Assembly (NCBI GenBank): GCA_015065685.1
Contig: SVPU01000004.1
Coordinates: 1 to 64,000 of the forward strand
Length of the DNA stretch: 64,000 nt
DNA from: Oscillospiraceae bacterium
Lineage (GTDB): Bacteria > Bacillota > Clostridia > Oscillospirales > Acutalibacteraceae
Direction of reading: 5' to 3'
Below, piece after piece: positions 47,065-56,626 of this stretch. The notes under the pieces were generated by a model. The model had not been told where the DNA came from and ran no database searches. It saw only the letters and a program-made list of their open reading frames with translations. The stretch's first letter is position 1. Each line of letters begins with the position of its first letter. The position numbers and the translations under genes were made by a program.

Positions 47065-48117
47065 TTATGTAAAACTTTTTGCGGTAGTGGAGTTTGCGAT
47101 ACAAACCCATGAGTTACCGGGGTTTACTGTTAAAGGCGTTCCGTCTTCTAAGGTGAAAGTAAAGCCGTTTGATGCAGCGCCCTTGCTCCATTTTATAGGT
47201 GTATATGTTCCGTTAACACAGTAGTAACCACTGCCTGATTGCAGGAGGACATCCTTGTGTCCCTTTCCGTCCACACAGCCGGGGTAATTTCTGATGGTTG
47301 TGTTAAGCACAAAAACATTCTTGAATGCAACGGTTTCGCCTGTGTAATAATCCTTGCGCTCTGCAGTGCCGAAGAAACGGTTATATTTACCGGTTGCAGC
47401 ATCATATTGGAATACGGTTCTGTAAGAATTGGAGAATGTAACACTAACTGTGTTTGCAACATCTACAAAAGAAACGGGAGCATCTTCAGCGGCAAATGTT
47501 TGCCAAGGCTTAACGTTTGTGTTTTCGGTTTTAATTCCGTTTGCTTTAGCCACATCCCAAAGACCCTGGCCGTAAGCATATAATGTGTGCTCACTTGCGA
47601 GTCCGTTTTTAATTCTCACGCCGCTTGCATTATTGGTTGACACAACCACGCGGTTAACATCATTAAGGTGTTTTCCTGCGTGAATACTGTCCTGCCCGTG
47701 ATGAACATAAATTGCGTTGTGGCCCATAGCAAGATCGATAAATGCATATCTCGCCGAACGGATTGTGCCGATTTTCTCGGTTTTTGTTGTGTCCTGATAA
47801 AGCGCAACAAGGCGGGTGATTCCACCCTCAACCTCGGTTTCATAAACAATGTCAGCATCGTTAAGACCTGTTTGAACAGGCTGTGCCACTGAAATATTAT
47901 TAATTGTTATTGCAAAGGGTCTGTTATTTAATTTTTCAGGCTCTAAATCCTCCACACCGGTGAGTGGGTTAACCGCAAACTCGGGCTCTGGGGGAACTGT
48001 TACTTCGGGTATTGAAGGCTCATCTCCACGGTCAACATCAAGATTATTGGAATTGTTACATCCCACACTCAAACATAGAACCAAGCATAAAAATAAGGGT
48101 AAAATTCTTTTTAACAT
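47065..48117 (-). CDS. DUF3048 (YerB-like) lipoprotein
   Basis: Lipobox LSVGC; NPLTGVEDLEPEKLNNRPFAITINN; ADIVYETEVEGGITRLVALYQD; GTIRSARYAF. Confidence 0.9.
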   Translation of the reverse strand: MLKRILPLFLCLVLCLSVGCNNSNNLDVDRGDEPSIPEVTVPPEPEFAVNPLTGVEDLEPEKLNNRPFAITINNISVAQPVQTGLNDADIVYETEVEGGITRLVALYQDTTKTEKIGTIRSARYAFIDLAMGHNAIYVHHGQDSIHAGKHLNDVNRVVVSTNNASGVRIKNGLASEHTLYAYGQGLWDVAKANGIKTENTNVKPWQTFAAEDAPVSFVDVANTVSVTFSNSYRTVFQYDAATGKYNRFFGTAERKDYYTGETVAFKNVFVLNTTIRNYPGCVDGKGHKDVLLQSGSGYYCVNGTYTPIKWSKGAASNGFTFTLEDGTPLTVNPGNSWVCIANSTTAKSFT

Positions 48118-48167
48118 ATGAAAACTGCCTCCAAGCAACAAAGTATTAATATTATATTAATAGTATA

Positions 48168-49544
48168 TTACAAACTTTTACATTTTTCAATAGAAAAACT
48201 GTTTTTGAGACAATTTTCCAAGCATTTCACCGCCGAATCGATTTCTTCGGTTTTAATACCTGCAAAACAAAGGCGAATGGCACCCTTTTTATTGGTTGGC
48301 ATAACTCTGATTTTGCTTTTAAGCGCTGCTTTGCAAATTTCTTCACTCTCTGCAGCAATATTTGTTTTTAATTCCAAAATAAGTGAGGATTCGTATAAGG
48401 TGGCCGATTTAAAGCAACTTAAATTTTCCTTGAGTGAATTATATAAAAGCTGACTTTTTGAATAATAAAGACGTCTTAGTCTTCTGAGGTGTTTTTCAAG
48501 CGCACCGCTTTTTATATATTCCATCAGTGCTAACTGTTCAATTTTTCCGCAGGTCTGATTATAGTCGCCATACCTTTTACGGAATCTCTCAGTGAGAAAG
48601 GGGGGCAGAACCATATAAGCAATTCTAACGCTTGGCAGCAGGAGCTTTGAAAAACTTCCGATATAAACCGTTTTTTCAGGGAATTTACCCTGAAAAGCGG
48701 GCACAGTTCTTGCGGTATATCTGAGTTCGCCGTTGTAATCATCTTCAATGACAAAGCGTTCAGATTTTCCATTGGCCCAGGTCATCAGCTCGTTACGCCT
48801 TTTAGCAAGTGTGTTAACGCTGAATTTTGAGAGGGAAGAGGGTTGCAAAAAAACAGCGTTTATATCGTTTTCGATTTTATTGGTTATAACCCCGTTTGCA
48901 TCACTTGGCAAAAGGCGGGAATTAACGCGGTAATCACTGAAAATGGCTTCTGCTTTTTTAAAGCTTTCATTTTCAAAGCCAACCGATATGTTTTTTTCTG
49001 TAATTGAGCAAAGAATACTAAGCAATGGACTTATACCCGCGCCGATAATAATATTCTCTGCAGAGGTTTTAACCCCGCGCGCTTTATATGAATATGTAGC
49101 CAAGGCCTCACGCAGACCAATTTCGCCTTGGGAATCACCGTAAGAAGTGAGCTCACCAGAATCGTGAAGCACAGAGCGGATTATCTTTTTCCAAAGCTCT
49201 GTGTCGGCGGCGGCGGTATCTATTTTTCGGCTTGAAAAATCAAAAATTATTTCTGCTGATTGGTCGGGGGAATTTTGGTTTTTTAAATAAACCTTTTTAT
49301 AGTTTGTTATAAAATATCCTTTTTGAGGAAAACTTTCAGCGATACCTTCAATGCAAAGTCGGGTATAAGCGTTTTCAATAGTTGTTCTGCTAACACCCAA
49401 AAGCTTAGCAGCCTCTCTGATGCTTGGCAATTTTTCACCGCTTTTAATTGCACCTTGATAAACAGCATCTCTTATCTTTTGATATATATTATTATAAAAA
49501 TTACCGTTTTCCTTAAAATCCAAGTTTGCGAAGTCAAGAAGCAT
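48168..49544 (-). CDS. MocR/PdxR-type GntR-HTH/aminotransferase regulator
   Basis: wHTH GEKLPSIREAAKLLGVSRTTIENAYTRLCIEGIAESFPQKGYFI fused to PLP aminotransferase domain (VIEDDYNGELRY..., YIGSFSKLLLPSVRIAYMV). Confidence 0.92.
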   Translation of the reverse strand: MLLDFANLDFKENGNFYNNIYQKIRDAVYQGAIKSGEKLPSIREAAKLLGVSRTTIENAYTRLCIEGIAESFPQKGYFITNYKKVYLKNQNSPDQSAEIIFDFSSRKIDTAAADTELWKKIIRSVLHDSGELTSYGDSQGEIGLREALATYSYKARGVKTSAENIIIGAGISPLLSILCSITEKNISVGFENESFKKAEAIFSDYRVNSRLLPSDANGVITNKIENDINAVFLQPSSLSKFSVNTLAKRRNELMTWANGKSERFVIEDDYNGELRYTARTVPAFQGKFPEKTVYIGSFSKLLLPSVRIAYMVLPPFLTERFRKRYGDYNQTCGKIEQLALMEYIKSGALEKHLRRLRRLYYSKSQLLYNSLKENLSCFKSATLYESSLILELKTNIAAESEEICKAALKSKIRVMPTNKKGAIRLCFAGIKTEEIDSAVKCLENCLKNSFSIEKCKSL

Positions 49545-49652
49545 AAAAAACTGTCCTTTCAAAAATAATTAAAATTGGCTATTTTAAAGTGGACACTTAG
49601 TTTGTATAATAATACCATATCAGAAAAAAATTTGCAAGAGGGGATTCGTTTT

Positions 49653-50384
49653 ATGCAAAAAAATATCACCAACAAAAAAAGAATTCTAAATATAACATTC
49701 ATTGCTTTGTTTGCGGCGCTTTGTTATATTGCATTAATCGTGTTTTTCTTTCCGTTTGCGCAGATGTATATTCACTTCGGCAATCTGATTGTTGTAACCG
49801 CTGCTCTTTTAATCGGCGGATGGCAAGGCGGACTTGCGGGCGCTATCGGCATGGGACTTTATGATTTGTTAAACGGCCACGCTGATTCGGTACCGAAAAC
49901 ATTCTTGCTTAAATTTTTAATCGGGCTTACGGTTGGTATAGTTTTCACATTACTAAAGAAAAGAAATAAATTTCCGACACTTCCGATGCTTGTTTCGGGA
50001 ATTGTTTCTCTGCTGATTGCGACAGGTCTTGTTATACATACTTTCATACAGAACCACGCTTTTGTCGGCAAGAGTGCTGTTTTAGTTCCTATTTTCGCAG
50101 TGATTGGAATTTTATGTATTGTTTTTGCTTTTGAGGGAATAAAACTGTCTCACTCCTATGCTTCGGCAACCGTTGCCGCGGTTTGCGGAATGCTTGTTAA
50201 CATCGTGGGTGAAACCGCTTGGAAAACAGTGCAGTTTAATTTGGCGGGCTCTAATTTATCCGCCGCGTTTATGGGTGCTGTTTTTGCACAAGGCTCAACC
50301 CTTATAAATGCAGGCCTTGCAATAATCGGCGGCGTGGCACTATATTTTGCGCTCGAAAAACCGTTTAAGAAAATGTATAAATAG
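49653..50384 (+). CDS. ECF transporter S component, divergent from the MocR gene
   Basis: IALFAALCYIALIVFFFPF...IHFGNLIVVTAALLIGGWQGGLAGAIGMGLYDLLNG. Confidence 0.82.
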   Translation: MQKNITNKKRILNITFIALFAALCYIALIVFFFPFAQMYIHFGNLIVVTAALLIGGWQGGLAGAIGMGLYDLLNGHADSVPKTFLLKFLIGLTVGIVFTLLKKRNKFPTLPMLVSGIVSLLIATGLVIHTFIQNHAFVGKSAVLVPIFAVIGILCIVFAFEGIKLSHSYASATVAAVCGMLVNIVGETAWKTVQFNLAGSNLSAAFMGAVFAQGSTLINAGLAIIGGVALYFALEKPFKKMYK

Positions 50385-50439
50385 AAAAAACGCAGTTCAA
50401 AATGAACTGCGTTTTTTAATTGCACTGAAATACCATAAA

Positions 50440-51279
50440 TTAAAACAAAGAATCTCTTGATTTGTTTTCAAATGATTTTCGGTATTCTTTTGGGGTTATA
50501 CCGGTCCGTTCTTTGAAAACTTTTATAAAATATGAAACATCTATAAAACCTAAAAGGTCTGATATTTCACAAATGGAAAGGTCGTTATTTTTCAAATAAC
50601 TTTTTGCTTTGCAAATTTTGTTGTTGTTTCTGTATTCAGTGGGCGAAATACCGGAATATTCTTTGAAAAGTTTTCTGAAATAAACTTCACTGACATTACA
50701 AAGTTTTGCAATTTCATTAATTTTAAGCCTTTGTTCTTCATTCTGCTCTAAATAAATAATTCCTTTTGAAATATTGCGGTATTTATCAAAATTATCCTTG
50801 TGAAAATATTCGCTTATTCTAAACAAAATTTCATACATAATTGACTTTATTTTACTGTGACATATAATATTTGCTTCGCCGTATTTGGTTATGCTTTCAA
50901 AAAGTGAACTATAGTTAATGTTATCCGCATTGAAAACTTCAATACTATTGTTTAATACAAAGGGTTGATTTTCTTTATCATAAAGCAGAAAATTTATTCC
51001 CAGTGTACAGGAATTATCGTTTTCGAAATCATAAAACTCAACTATGTATTCAGAATTAACAGGAGTATAAATCATACTTCCGTCAGGAACATTGATTTGC
51101 TCGCCGTTTTTTAAGGTGTATTTAGCCTTGCATCCACTGAGGTAAATCAGTATATTACAGGTTTTAGGATTTCCGATACAATTGAAATAATCAATTCTGG
51201 TGGGCAAATATTTTAAAACGTTGATAACATTTACCGAAAAGTCATAATCATATATTTGTGCTATTTCGATTTTTTTCAT
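50440..51279 (-). CDS. AraC family transcriptional regulator
   Basis: C-terminal double HTH: LKINEIAKLCNVSEVYFRKLFKEYSGISPTEYRNN...ICEISDLLGFIDVSYFIKVFKERTGITPKEYRKSF. Confidence 0.92.
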   Translation of the reverse strand: MKKIEIAQIYDYDFSVNVINVLKYLPTRIDYFNCIGNPKTCNILIYLSGCKAKYTLKNGEQINVPDGSMIYTPVNSEYIVEFYDFENDNSCTLGINFLLYDKENQPFVLNNSIEVFNADNINYSSLFESITKYGEANIICHSKIKSIMYEILFRISEYFHKDNFDKYRNISKGIIYLEQNEEQRLKINEIAKLCNVSEVYFRKLFKEYSGISPTEYRNNNKICKAKSYLKNNDLSICEISDLLGFIDVSYFIKVFKERTGITPKEYRKSFENKSRDSLF

Positions 51280-51450
51280 TTTTTAAAGTCCTGTCTCTAT
51301 ATTCAACTATTATATTTACAATTATACTGTAGAATAAATAATTTTACAACTAAAAATATTTGTTTCGAAAAATTATGTTTATATATCATTATATTATAAC
51401 TTTTTTTTGTAGTTTTTGATATAATTAAAATTAAAAAGGAGGCATTTGAA

Positions 51451-52893
51451 ATGCAAAATTGGAAAGTTATTTATTCTTGTTATGAAGGTGCTGAAAAAAG
51501 AGCGGTTGAATTAATATACGGCGAACTCGGCGAATATGTTTTGAGAGATAGCGGTATATATTCATTTCGTTCATTGGCTTGTGTTGATGAAAACTCTTAC
51601 CAAGATTCTAATGCTGTAGTTTTGGGTACGTACGATAAAAATTCCGTTTTACAAAAGTTTTTTAAGCGTGAAGAAATTAAAGAAAAAGGTTATGCTGTTA
51701 AAGTTATAGATAATCCGTATAACAATGATTACAAATTGGCTTTACTGTGCGGGGATTCTTCTGCCGAGGTCTTTTATGCTGCGGTGGATTTTGTTGATGA
51801 TTATTTTGCGAAAGCCACTCCTTTTTTTGATGGTATTCACCTCAAAAACGAACTGTTTACACATAAACTTCCGGATTATTATATTTCAACCTCACCTTCT
51901 TTTAAAACAAGAAGTGTGTTCACTTGGGGTCATCCAATAAACGATTATGAAGAATATTTTGCTAATTTGGCGAGATTAAAACTAAACCAAGTTATTATTT
52001 GGAATGATTATTTACCTATTAATGCAGACGATATTGTTGATTGCGCACATTCTTACGGTATTGAAGTTTTGTGGGGATTTGCATGGGGCTGGGGTTTCAA
52101 CTGCAAAGAAACCGATATAACCGATTTGAATGCTCTTAAAAATTCAATTTTAGAAGAATATAACAAAGTTTATAAAAATGTTAAGGGCGACGGAATATAT
52201 TTCCAGTCCTTCACTGAATTATCGGATGATACAATAAACGGTGTGAGAATCTCGCAAGCCGTAACCGAGTTAGTTAATATGACTGCCGATGAAATTCTAA
52301 GAGAAAATCCTCAATTACATATTCAGTTTGGTCTACATGCAACATCAGTTTGCAAGCATATGAACGATATTGCAAATGTAGACAGCCGTGTTGAAATTGT
52401 GTGGGAAAATTGTGGTAAATTCCCGTATAATGCGCCGCTGATTGGTGATTACGATTTTGATTCATTGGAAGATTTTAAATCTCAGCATAATTTTACAGAT
52501 GAAATCCTAGATTTAAGAGATAGCGGAGACGTTGGCATTGTTTATAAATGTATGCTCACAATGGATTGGTCAAGGGGTCGTGTAACTCATCAGCCCAATA
52601 ATTATGTCATGGGCAAAATGAACAGAAAAACCATGGAGCAAGATATAAAACTCATAAATGAAATTTGGCGTTTTTATACTGTGGAATGGATTGAAAACGG
52701 TGAGTATGCTTATGAGTTGACAAAGCACATTAAAGAGAAAACAAATGGTAAAGCAAATATGTGTTTAGCAGGTATGTTCTCAGGTGGGATTTGGTATCCA
52801 ACCGCTTTGAATGCGCAAATGTTCTGGAATTGTGATGAAGATTTTAAAGATGTGCGCAGAAAAGTGATTAATCGTAGTTGGGTTAAGTTTTAA
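51451..52893 (+). CDS. Putative glycoside hydrolase (TIM-barrel, alpha-glucuronidase/DUF4838-like)
   Basis: PSFKTRSVFTWGHPINDYEEYFANLARLKLNQVIIWNDYLPI; DGIYFQSFTEL; IQFGLHATSV. Confidence 0.6.
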   Translation: MQNWKVIYSCYEGAEKRAVELIYGELGEYVLRDSGIYSFRSLACVDENSYQDSNAVVLGTYDKNSVLQKFFKREEIKEKGYAVKVIDNPYNNDYKLALLCGDSSAEVFYAAVDFVDDYFAKATPFFDGIHLKNELFTHKLPDYYISTSPSFKTRSVFTWGHPINDYEEYFANLARLKLNQVIIWNDYLPINADDIVDCAHSYGIEVLWGFAWGWGFNCKETDITDLNALKNSILEEYNKVYKNVKGDGIYFQSFTELSDDTINGVRISQAVTELVNMTADEILRENPQLHIQFGLHATSVCKHMNDIANVDSRVEIVWENCGKFPYNAPLIGDYDFDSLEDFKSQHNFTDEILDLRDSGDVGIVYKCMLTMDWSRGRVTHQPNNYVMGKMNRKTMEQDIKLINEIWRFYTVEWIENGEYAYELTKHIKEKTNGKANMCLAGMFSGGIWYPTALNAQMFWNCDEDFKDVRRKVINRSWVKF

Positions 52894-52919
52894 AGGTAAA
52901 TAAGTAACAGGTAAAGAGT

Positions 52920-52956
52920 AAAACCCCAAGAACGCTATGTTCTTGGGGTTTTTGGC
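52920..52956 (+). terminator. Intrinsic terminator
   Basis: AAAACCCCAAGAACGCTATGTTCTTGGGGTTTTT. Confidence 0.8.
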
Positions 52957-52966
52957 TACGGGGGCT

Positions 52967-53084
52967 GGGTACTCTGCGCTATGGATTTTTCGAACACTGC
53001 GAGTGTTACCGAAAAAATCTCACTGCTTGAGACTTCGCAGACTCAAAACCTGACGCGGTTTTTATGCTGCTTCGATGAACCTAC
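52967..53084. repeat. Hairpin-rich ~120-bp repeat, copy A
   Basis: GGGTACTCTGCGCT...CGAACACTGCGAGTGTTACCGAAAAAA...GAGACTTCGCAGACTC...GAACCTAC; about 90% identical to copy B by eye. Confidence 0.8.
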
Positions 53085-53146
53085 AGTTCTCATCCTGTAC
53101 AATTAAACCAAAAAATAAAACCGGCCAAAAGGTCGGTTTTATTTTT

Positions 53147-53221
53147 TGGCTGGGGTGGCAGGATTCGAACCTACGAATGCAGCAGTCAAAGTGCTGTGTC
53201 TTACCGCTTGACGACACCCCA
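53147..53221 (-). tRNA. tRNA-Gln (TTG)
   Basis: Revcomp TGGGGTGTCGTCAAGCGGTAAGACACAGCA CTTTGAC TGCTG...GTAGGTTCGAATCCTGCCACCCCAGCCA. Confidence 0.92.
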
Positions 53222-53253
53222 ATATTGAATTTTGTTTTTATGAATCCTGCCAC

Positions 53254-53429
53254 GGTGGCAGGGTACTCTGCGCTGTGGCTTTTTTCGAACACTGCGAGTG
53301 TTACCGAAAAAATCTCACTGCTCGAGACTTCGCAGTCTCAAAAACCTGACGCGGTTTTTTCGTCGCTTCGACGAACCTACGAATGCAGCAGGGCACAAGT
53401 GCTGTGTCTTACCGCTTGACGACACCCCA
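53254..53429 (-). pseudogene. tRNA-Gln pseudogene interrupted at the T-loop by repeat copy B
   Basis: Minus strand TGGGGTGTCGTCAAGCGGTAAGACACAGCACTTGTGCCCTGCTGCATTCGTAGGTTCG then ~110 bp of repeat, then CCTGCCACC; anticodon loop enlarged versus the intact copy. Confidence 0.7.
53261..53380. repeat. Hairpin-rich ~120-bp repeat, copy B
   Basis: Internal hairpins TTTTTTCGaACACTgcgAGTGTTaccGAAAAAA, GAGACTtcgcAGTCTC, AAAAACCtgacgcGGTTTTT, CGTCGcttCGACG. Confidence 0.8.
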
Positions 53430-53493
53430 ATGTGTCATAATATTAAATTTAGATAAAGGCTTTGGACGAGTTTTCGCCAAAGCCTTTTTGCTG

Positions 53494-53571
53494 TGGGGTG
53501 GAAGATGGGACTCGAACCCACGGTCTCCAGTGCCACAAACTGGCGCTTTAACCAACTAAGCTACATCCACC
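53494..53571 (-). tRNA. tRNA-His (GTG)
   Basis: Revcomp GGTGGATGTAGCTTAGTTGGTTAAAGCGCCAGT TTGTGGC ACTGG...GTGGGTTCGAGTCCCATCTTCCACCCCA. Confidence 0.9.
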
Positions 53572-53628
53572 ATACGAACAAGATACATTATATCACAAAA
53601 AGGCATTTTGTCAATAAAAAAATTGAAA

Positions 53629-53844
53629 TTAAAGCAAAAAATCTTGCGGTTCGAAGTTATTTTCAATTTTAATCTTCTTTGGCTCTCTTTTGAGGGGGTC
53701 ATAGGTATAATGTCGGCACGAGTCTTGCTTTTCAACAATTCCGTGTTTTTTGCACAGAACCTCATTAGCATACTCCGATGCAGTTCCGTGCACACAGTAT
53801 TCGCAGTGGCGAGATAGTTTTTTATTAAACAGTTTTTTAGCCAT
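53629..53844 (-). CDS. Small Cys-rich conserved protein
   Basis: KKLSRHCEYCVHGTASEYANEVLCKKHGIVEKQDSCRHYTYDPLKREP. Confidence 0.65.
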   Translation of the reverse strand: MAKKLFNKKLSRHCEYCVHGTASEYANEVLCKKHGIVEKQDSCRHYTYDPLKREPKKIKIENNFEPQDFLL

Positions 53845-53877
53845 TTTCTTTCTCCGATTAAGAATTTATTACTTATA

Positions 53878-54939
53878 TCATACCATATCACAAAGTAATT
53901 TTCCAATACTTTTTTCTTTTTTTAATGAAAGAATAAAAACGAGGCACATTATAACCATTGAAATCGTAACCGAGGGGGTTGAATGAAGATATGAAAACGA
54001 GAAAACCTTGCCATTCGAAAGGGTGGGAACGGTTATGTGGAAAATTTTTAGTTGAATGTATGTTATTAAACTGCTTATTAAACCGTGGATTATTCTGCAC
54101 AAAATAAACTGTGTATAGTTCACCTTGATTTCCTTGGCAGAGGAGAAAATCTGACACCACACACTTATTCCGCCAAAGCCCAAAAGAAACGAGATAAAAT
54201 ATAGGTTGTTCGACCGATTAACAGCATTTGTGATTTCTAAAAAGTAAACCAGTGAATTTAAAAATGGGATTTCAGCCGCGAAACTGTCGAGATATGCGGT
54301 AACGCAAAAGAAAAATATCACAAAAGCGCAAATTGAAATCATAGAAGCGGCGGCATCTGAAACCGAAAGTGTAAAACTGTCGGCAATGTTGTAACTAATG
54401 GTTTTAACTCTTTTTTCATTTTCCTCACACTTGTTGAAAAAACGAAAAAACATGGCAATAAGTAAAGATGACAGGATATGGCTTACAAAAAGAATATTCC
54501 CTAAAATTTTAGCACCTAAAATAGCATTTCCAATCGCGCCGATTATAAAAGCGGGTCCTGCGTTAACACAGTAATTAAGCATAATTTTGGCCTTGCGCGG
54601 TGAGATACTACTGTTTTTAACCGCTTCATTTATAAGTTTTGCGCCTATAGGGTAACCTCCCACAAAGGACATAAACATAACAAAAAACTCGTTAGCATTA
54701 AGACCTAAAATAAATTGTGTTAGTCGGTTTAAGAAACTTAACTTATCTGCAAGACCGATTTTAAGCAGGAAGATAACTAAAACAGTAAAAGGAAAAAGTG
54801 AGGGGATAACAACCCTTCCGCAAAGCAAAATCCCTTCGGTAACCCCCGCTTTGCAAACTTGGGGGTTTAAAATAATCATAACAATAAATGCCAAAACCAA
54901 GCAAATCGGCAAAATTTTAGTTATTCTTTTAAAACGCAT
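53878..54939 (-). CDS. ylbJ: Sporulation integral membrane protein YlbJ-like (nucleoside-recognition domain)
   Basis: GRVVIPSLFPFTVLVIFLLKIG; FMSFVGGYPIGAKLINE; NYCVNAGPAFIIGAIG. Confidence 0.85.
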   Translation of the reverse strand: MRFKRITKILPICLVLAFIVMIILNPQVCKAGVTEGILLCGRVVIPSLFPFTVLVIFLLKIGLADKLSFLNRLTQFILGLNANEFFVMFMSFVGGYPIGAKLINEAVKNSSISPRKAKIMLNYCVNAGPAFIIGAIGNAILGAKILGNILFVSHILSSLLIAMFFRFFNKCEENEKRVKTISYNIADSFTLSVSDAAASMISICAFVIFFFCVTAYLDSFAAEIPFLNSLVYFLEITNAVNRSNNLYFISFLLGFGGISVWCQIFSSAKEIKVNYTQFILCRIIHGLISSLITYIQLKIFHITVPTLSNGKVFSFSYLHSTPSVTISMVIMCLVFILSLKKEKSIGKLLCDMV

Positions 54940-55021
54940 AACATCAATTCCTAAAGGTTAATTGTTAATATATATGCTTTTGTGAATTATTATAATGATT
55001 GTTTCATAAAATTAAAGCGGA

Positions 55022-55336
55022 ATGGAGTTGTGTGTGTTGGCAAAGAAACTTAAAATTGAAAGACAAAAGAAAAAGGTTAAATGGAATCTTTTTTCAAATC
55101 TCGATGAGGTTTTCGATAATGATTTGTTGGGCAAAACCTATACCGAAATTTTTTCAAACAAAAAGCTTAATATAGACGGTTGTGTTAAGGTTAACGAGTA
55201 TACCGATACATACATAAAATTGAAATTGCAAAGGGGAAATTTAATTATTTGCGGAAGTGAAATGCAAATTGTGTTTTTTGAAAATAATCTCATAACCGTT
55301 AAAGGAGAACTTTCTTCAATTGAATTTTGTGTTTAG
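55022..55336 (+). CDS. yqfC: Sporulation protein YqfC-like
   Basis: YB/YabP/YqfC fold: DGCVKVNEYTDTYIKLKLQRGNLIICGSEMQIVFFENNLITVKGELSSIEF; directly upstream of yqfD-like gene. Confidence 0.82.
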   Translation: MELCVLAKKLKIERQKKKVKWNLFSNLDEVFDNDLLGKTYTEIFSNKKLNIDGCVKVNEYTDTYIKLKLQRGNLIICGSEMQIVFFENNLITVKGELSSIEFCV

Positions 55337-56512
55337 GTGAGTTTAATGCTTTCAATTTTTAGATTTTTAAGAGGATATTTAACTGTTCTGTTTTATGGCG
55401 AATATGTGGAGAGAATATTTAATTTCACGGCAAAAAACAGAATTTCCATTTGGAATTCCCGCCTTAAAAAAGAGGGGATTGAATGTGAAATTTTAGTTTC
55501 CGGTTTTAGAAAACTCCCAGAAATAATTAAGGGTAGCGGTATAAAGGTTCATATAATACACAAAAAGGGTTTGCCTTTCAAGATTGAACGCTATAAAAAA
55601 AGAATTGGTATTGTTTTAGGGCTTATATTTTTTATTTTGTTTATCGAGGTGATGTCGGGCTTTGTTTGGTCGGTTGAAATTGTTGGCAACAAAAGGGTGG
55701 AAACCGAAAAAATTTCTTATGCATTAGAGCAAATCGGAATTAAAGAGGGTATCAGGGCATCCTCAATCAATCCTAAAATAAACCGCGAAAAGCTGTTACT
55801 CGAGGTCGAGGGGCTTGCTTGGGCTTCCATCAATGTGGAGGGTAGTAAAATAATAGTTAATGTTACCGAAACAAAAGAAAAGGAAAAAGATAACAGTACC
55901 GCAGGTAACATAAAAGCAGATTCTGACGGCATTATCGAAAGAATTGATGTTACAGTTGGCAATTGCTTGGTAAAGGTGGGGGATACCGTTAAAAAAGGTG
56001 ATGTTTTAGTGTCGGGCGTTATGGAAAACGCAAGTGAAACAAGGTTTGTAAGAGCAACGGGCGAAATTTTTGCTAAAACGAGCGAGACTCTGACATTTGA
56101 AGAACCTTTTGATAAAACACTCAAAACAGAAAATGGAAATAAAAAAGAAAAGTGTGTTTTAGAAATTTTTACCGTGAAAATACCGCTGTTTTTAGGCTCG
56201 GAAATAAAGCCTTATAATTCGGAAACAGAAATTAAAAATCTTGTGCTTTTAGGTGAAAATTTACCCATAAGATTATATAAACGAGAGTTTCGCTTTGTGG
56301 ATGAAATAAGGGTTAAAAATAACCAGGAAAGGGTTTATGAAATACTCGAAAAAAGACTTGATGAAAAGCTTCAAAAGGAATATGAAAGCGGATATGAAAT
56401 CACCGATAAACAATTTATAAATGAGGGAGATAGGATTGTGTTGAATGCGGTGGTTTCATCTAAGAAAGACATTGCTCTCTACGAGCCCTTGTTAATATCG
56501 AACAAAGAATAA
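55337..56512 (+). CDS. yqfD: Sporulation protein YqfD-like
   Basis: FRFLRGYLTVLFYGEYVERIFNFTAKNRISIWN; FIEVMSGFVWSVEIVGNKRVETEKI. Confidence 0.9.
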   Translation: MSLMLSIFRFLRGYLTVLFYGEYVERIFNFTAKNRISIWNSRLKKEGIECEILVSGFRKLPEIIKGSGIKVHIIHKKGLPFKIERYKKRIGIVLGLIFFILFIEVMSGFVWSVEIVGNKRVETEKISYALEQIGIKEGIRASSINPKINREKLLLEVEGLAWASINVEGSKIIVNVTETKEKEKDNSTAGNIKADSDGIIERIDVTVGNCLVKVGDTVKKGDVLVSGVMENASETRFVRATGEIFAKTSETLTFEEPFDKTLKTENGNKKEKCVLEIFTVKIPLFLGSEIKPYNSETEIKNLVLLGENLPIRLYKREFRFVDEIRVKNNQERVYEILEKRLDEKLQKEYESGYEITDKQFINEGDRIVLNAVVSSKKDIALYEPLLISNKE

Positions 56513-56626
56513 CGCTTTTACTAAAAAGATTGGCTTTTTCGCGTTTCTATTGTTAAAAATTAACCTTGATTTTGCATATAAAATGTTATACAATATAGAG
56601 TAATAATTATATTGGAGGAATATAAA

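Noticed and set aside
53075-53419. ORFs 53075..53419 (+) and 53062..53292 (-)
   Set aside because: Cover tRNA-Gln and the hairpin repeats; not protein coding.
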